Positions 16,148 to 16,899 of a stretch of 16,899 bases of DNA are shown here, one piece after another. The notes under the pieces are model-generated. The model saw only the letters and a list, made by a program, of their open reading frames with translations. It was not told the DNA's origin and searched no databases. This DNA comes from Pseudomonas sp. UBA5782. Its GTDB lineage: Bacteria; Pseudomonadota; Gammaproteobacteria; Pseudomonadales; Pseudomonadaceae. The translations under genes were made by a program, and so were the position numbers. Position 1 is the first letter of the stretch; the number at the start of each line of letters is the position of its first letter. The stretch covers positions 1-16,899 of the forward strand of contig DIEE01000048.1 of the NCBI GenBank assembly GCA_002418465.1. Direction: 5' to 3'.

Positions 16148-16899
16148 CTAGCCGATGCGCCGCGACAGCCAGGTGTCGAGCATCGCCGCCAGCTCTTCGC
16201 GGCGGAACGGCTTGGCCAGGTAATCGTTCATCCCGCAGCCACGGCAGCGCTCGCGCTCGTCGGGCAGGGCGTTGGCGGTGAGCGCGATGATCGGCAACTC
16301 GGCCCAGCGCCCGTCCTGGCGAATGCGCCGGCTGGCTTCGTAGCCGTCCATCACAGGCATGTTGCAGTCCATCAGCACCAGGTCGACGTCGTGCTCCTGC
16401 AGGTAGTCCAGCGCCTCCGCGCCATGTCCGGCCACCGCCACTTCGCAGCCCAGCTTGCCGAGCATGCCCTTGGCCACCAACTGGTTCACCGCGTTGTCCT
16501 CGACCAGCAGCACACGCGCCAGACGCAACGGTTTTTCCACGTGCTGCTGCAGGTCGGCGATCGCCGGCTCCTGACCGAGCAGGCGTGCCAGCGACTGGCC
16601 GAGCGCTGCGCGCGAAAGGGGCCGCGCCAACTGCTCCAGCGGCGCCAGGCGTGTGGCTTCCTCGCCGGGCAGGAAGTTGCCGTAGGCGGTGATCAGCAGG
16701 ACCGGCGTGCTCACCTGGGTGCGCAGGTCGAGCAGGCATTCGGCGCAATCGCTGATCAGCAGATCGGCTTGCACCTCGCGGAGCGCATCGCAGTCGTCAA
16801 GGCGCCGGTAGTCGAGGCCGAAGGCCGGCAGCCAGAGTTCGAGCAACTCGTTCAGGCCGCTGCCGGCGGCAACCTGGGCGACCACCAGGCCGCTCATGC
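16148..16899 (-). CDS. sagS: C-terminal part of a SagS-like hybrid sensor kinase (5' end outside window)
   Basis: Only the last 250 codons are visible; the frame is open to the right edge, so the ATG at 16897 need not be a start. Residues 1 to about 108 of the fragment look like a degenerate receiver-like domain without a clear acceptor site. From about 125 a proper receiver follows: VLLVEDNAVNQLVAKGML, phospho-acceptor aspartate (codon 16367-16369) in DLVLMDCNMPVMDG, IIALTANAL, and lysine in YLAKPF. It ends LDTWLSRRIG. The sequence and its position beside ospR and gpx match PA2824 SagS, which directs the switch of P. aeruginosa from planktonic to attached growth through HptB and influences biofilm antibiotic tolerance. 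The missing upstream part should hold the periplasmic sensor, membrane segments and the HisKA/HATPase domains. The symbol rests on recognition and synteny, not on a search. Confidence 0.85.
   Translation of the reverse strand, partial: MSGLVVAQVAAGSGLNELLELWLPAFGLDYRRLDDCDALREVQADLLISDCAECLLDLRTQVSTPVLLITAYGNFLPGEEATRLAPLEQLARPLSRAALGQSLARLLGQEPAIADLQQHVEKPLRLARVLLVEDNAVNQLVAKGMLGKLGCEVAVAGHGAEALDYLQEHDVDLVLMDCNMPVMDGYEASRRIRQDGRWAELPIIALTANALPDERERCRGCGMNDYLAKPFRREELAAMLDTWLSRRIG

Noticed and set aside
16140..16163. GCGGCGC/GCGCCGC inverted repeat across the ospR and sagS stop codons
   Set aside because: The arms are only 7 bases, the loop is 10 bases, and no T tract follows in either direction; it could be chance in GC-rich DNA.

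Overview
The window looks like chromosomal DNA of a gamma-proteobacterium, almost certainly a Pseudomonas near the P. aeruginosa group. It is GC-rich, the codons are biased to G or C at third positions, and HtpG, Tpm, HtpX, AlaA, OspR and SagS read as close relatives of the P. aeruginosa proteins. The right part has the gene order I remember from PAO1 (tpm, htpX, a small unknown gene, an alanine transaminase, msrB, glutathione peroxidase, ospR, sagS; roughly PA2832 to PA2824, though I recall a zinc carboxypeptidase between tpm and htpX that is missing here). The left part has htpG and a dienelactone hydrolase, which I recall at PA1596/PA1597. These comparisons are from memory, not from a search.

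Left region (1-7983, all plus strand). The tail of an unrecognised gene is followed by a sigma-32 promoter, the chaperone gene htpG and a strong hairpin terminator. Next comes a two-gene signalling unit whose genes overlap by 4 bases. The first gene encodes a 1233-residue membrane hybrid kinase (MHYT, three PAS, HisKA/HATPase, receiver, Hpt). The second encodes a receiver plus HD-GYP protein predicted to degrade cyclic di-GMP. This is an RpfC/RpfG-like arrangement with a different sensor. A dienelactone-hydrolase-family gene lies 44 bases downstream.

Middle region (7994-11617). On the minus strand lie a chemoreceptor-like gene, an OsmC-family gene and a pirin gene, all read in the same direction. 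The chemoreceptor has its signalling domain first, a Cache/PDC-like sensor last, and no membrane segment. tpm is divergent from it on the plus strand and ends at a bidirectional terminator shared with htpX.

Right region (11676-16899). alaA, a 147-residue unknown gene and htpX run on the minus strand, and htpX has its own sigma-32 promoter. msrB is divergent from alaA. An imperfect palindromic intergenic repeat and an AATTG/CAATT operator then precede gpx and ospR, which overlap by 4 bases: a peroxidase and the thiol-switch repressor that probably controls both. The 3' part of sagS converges on ospR at the edge.

The themes are protein quality control (HtpG, HtpX), thiol and peroxide stress (MsrB, Gpx, OspR, OsmC-like protein), and surface or biofilm signalling (the MHYT kinase with HD-GYP, and SagS). 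The strongest candidate for an under-described system is the MHYT kinase/HD-GYP pair, followed by the inverted soluble chemoreceptor. No tRNA, rRNA, insertion sequence, CRISPR array or clear frameshift was seen.
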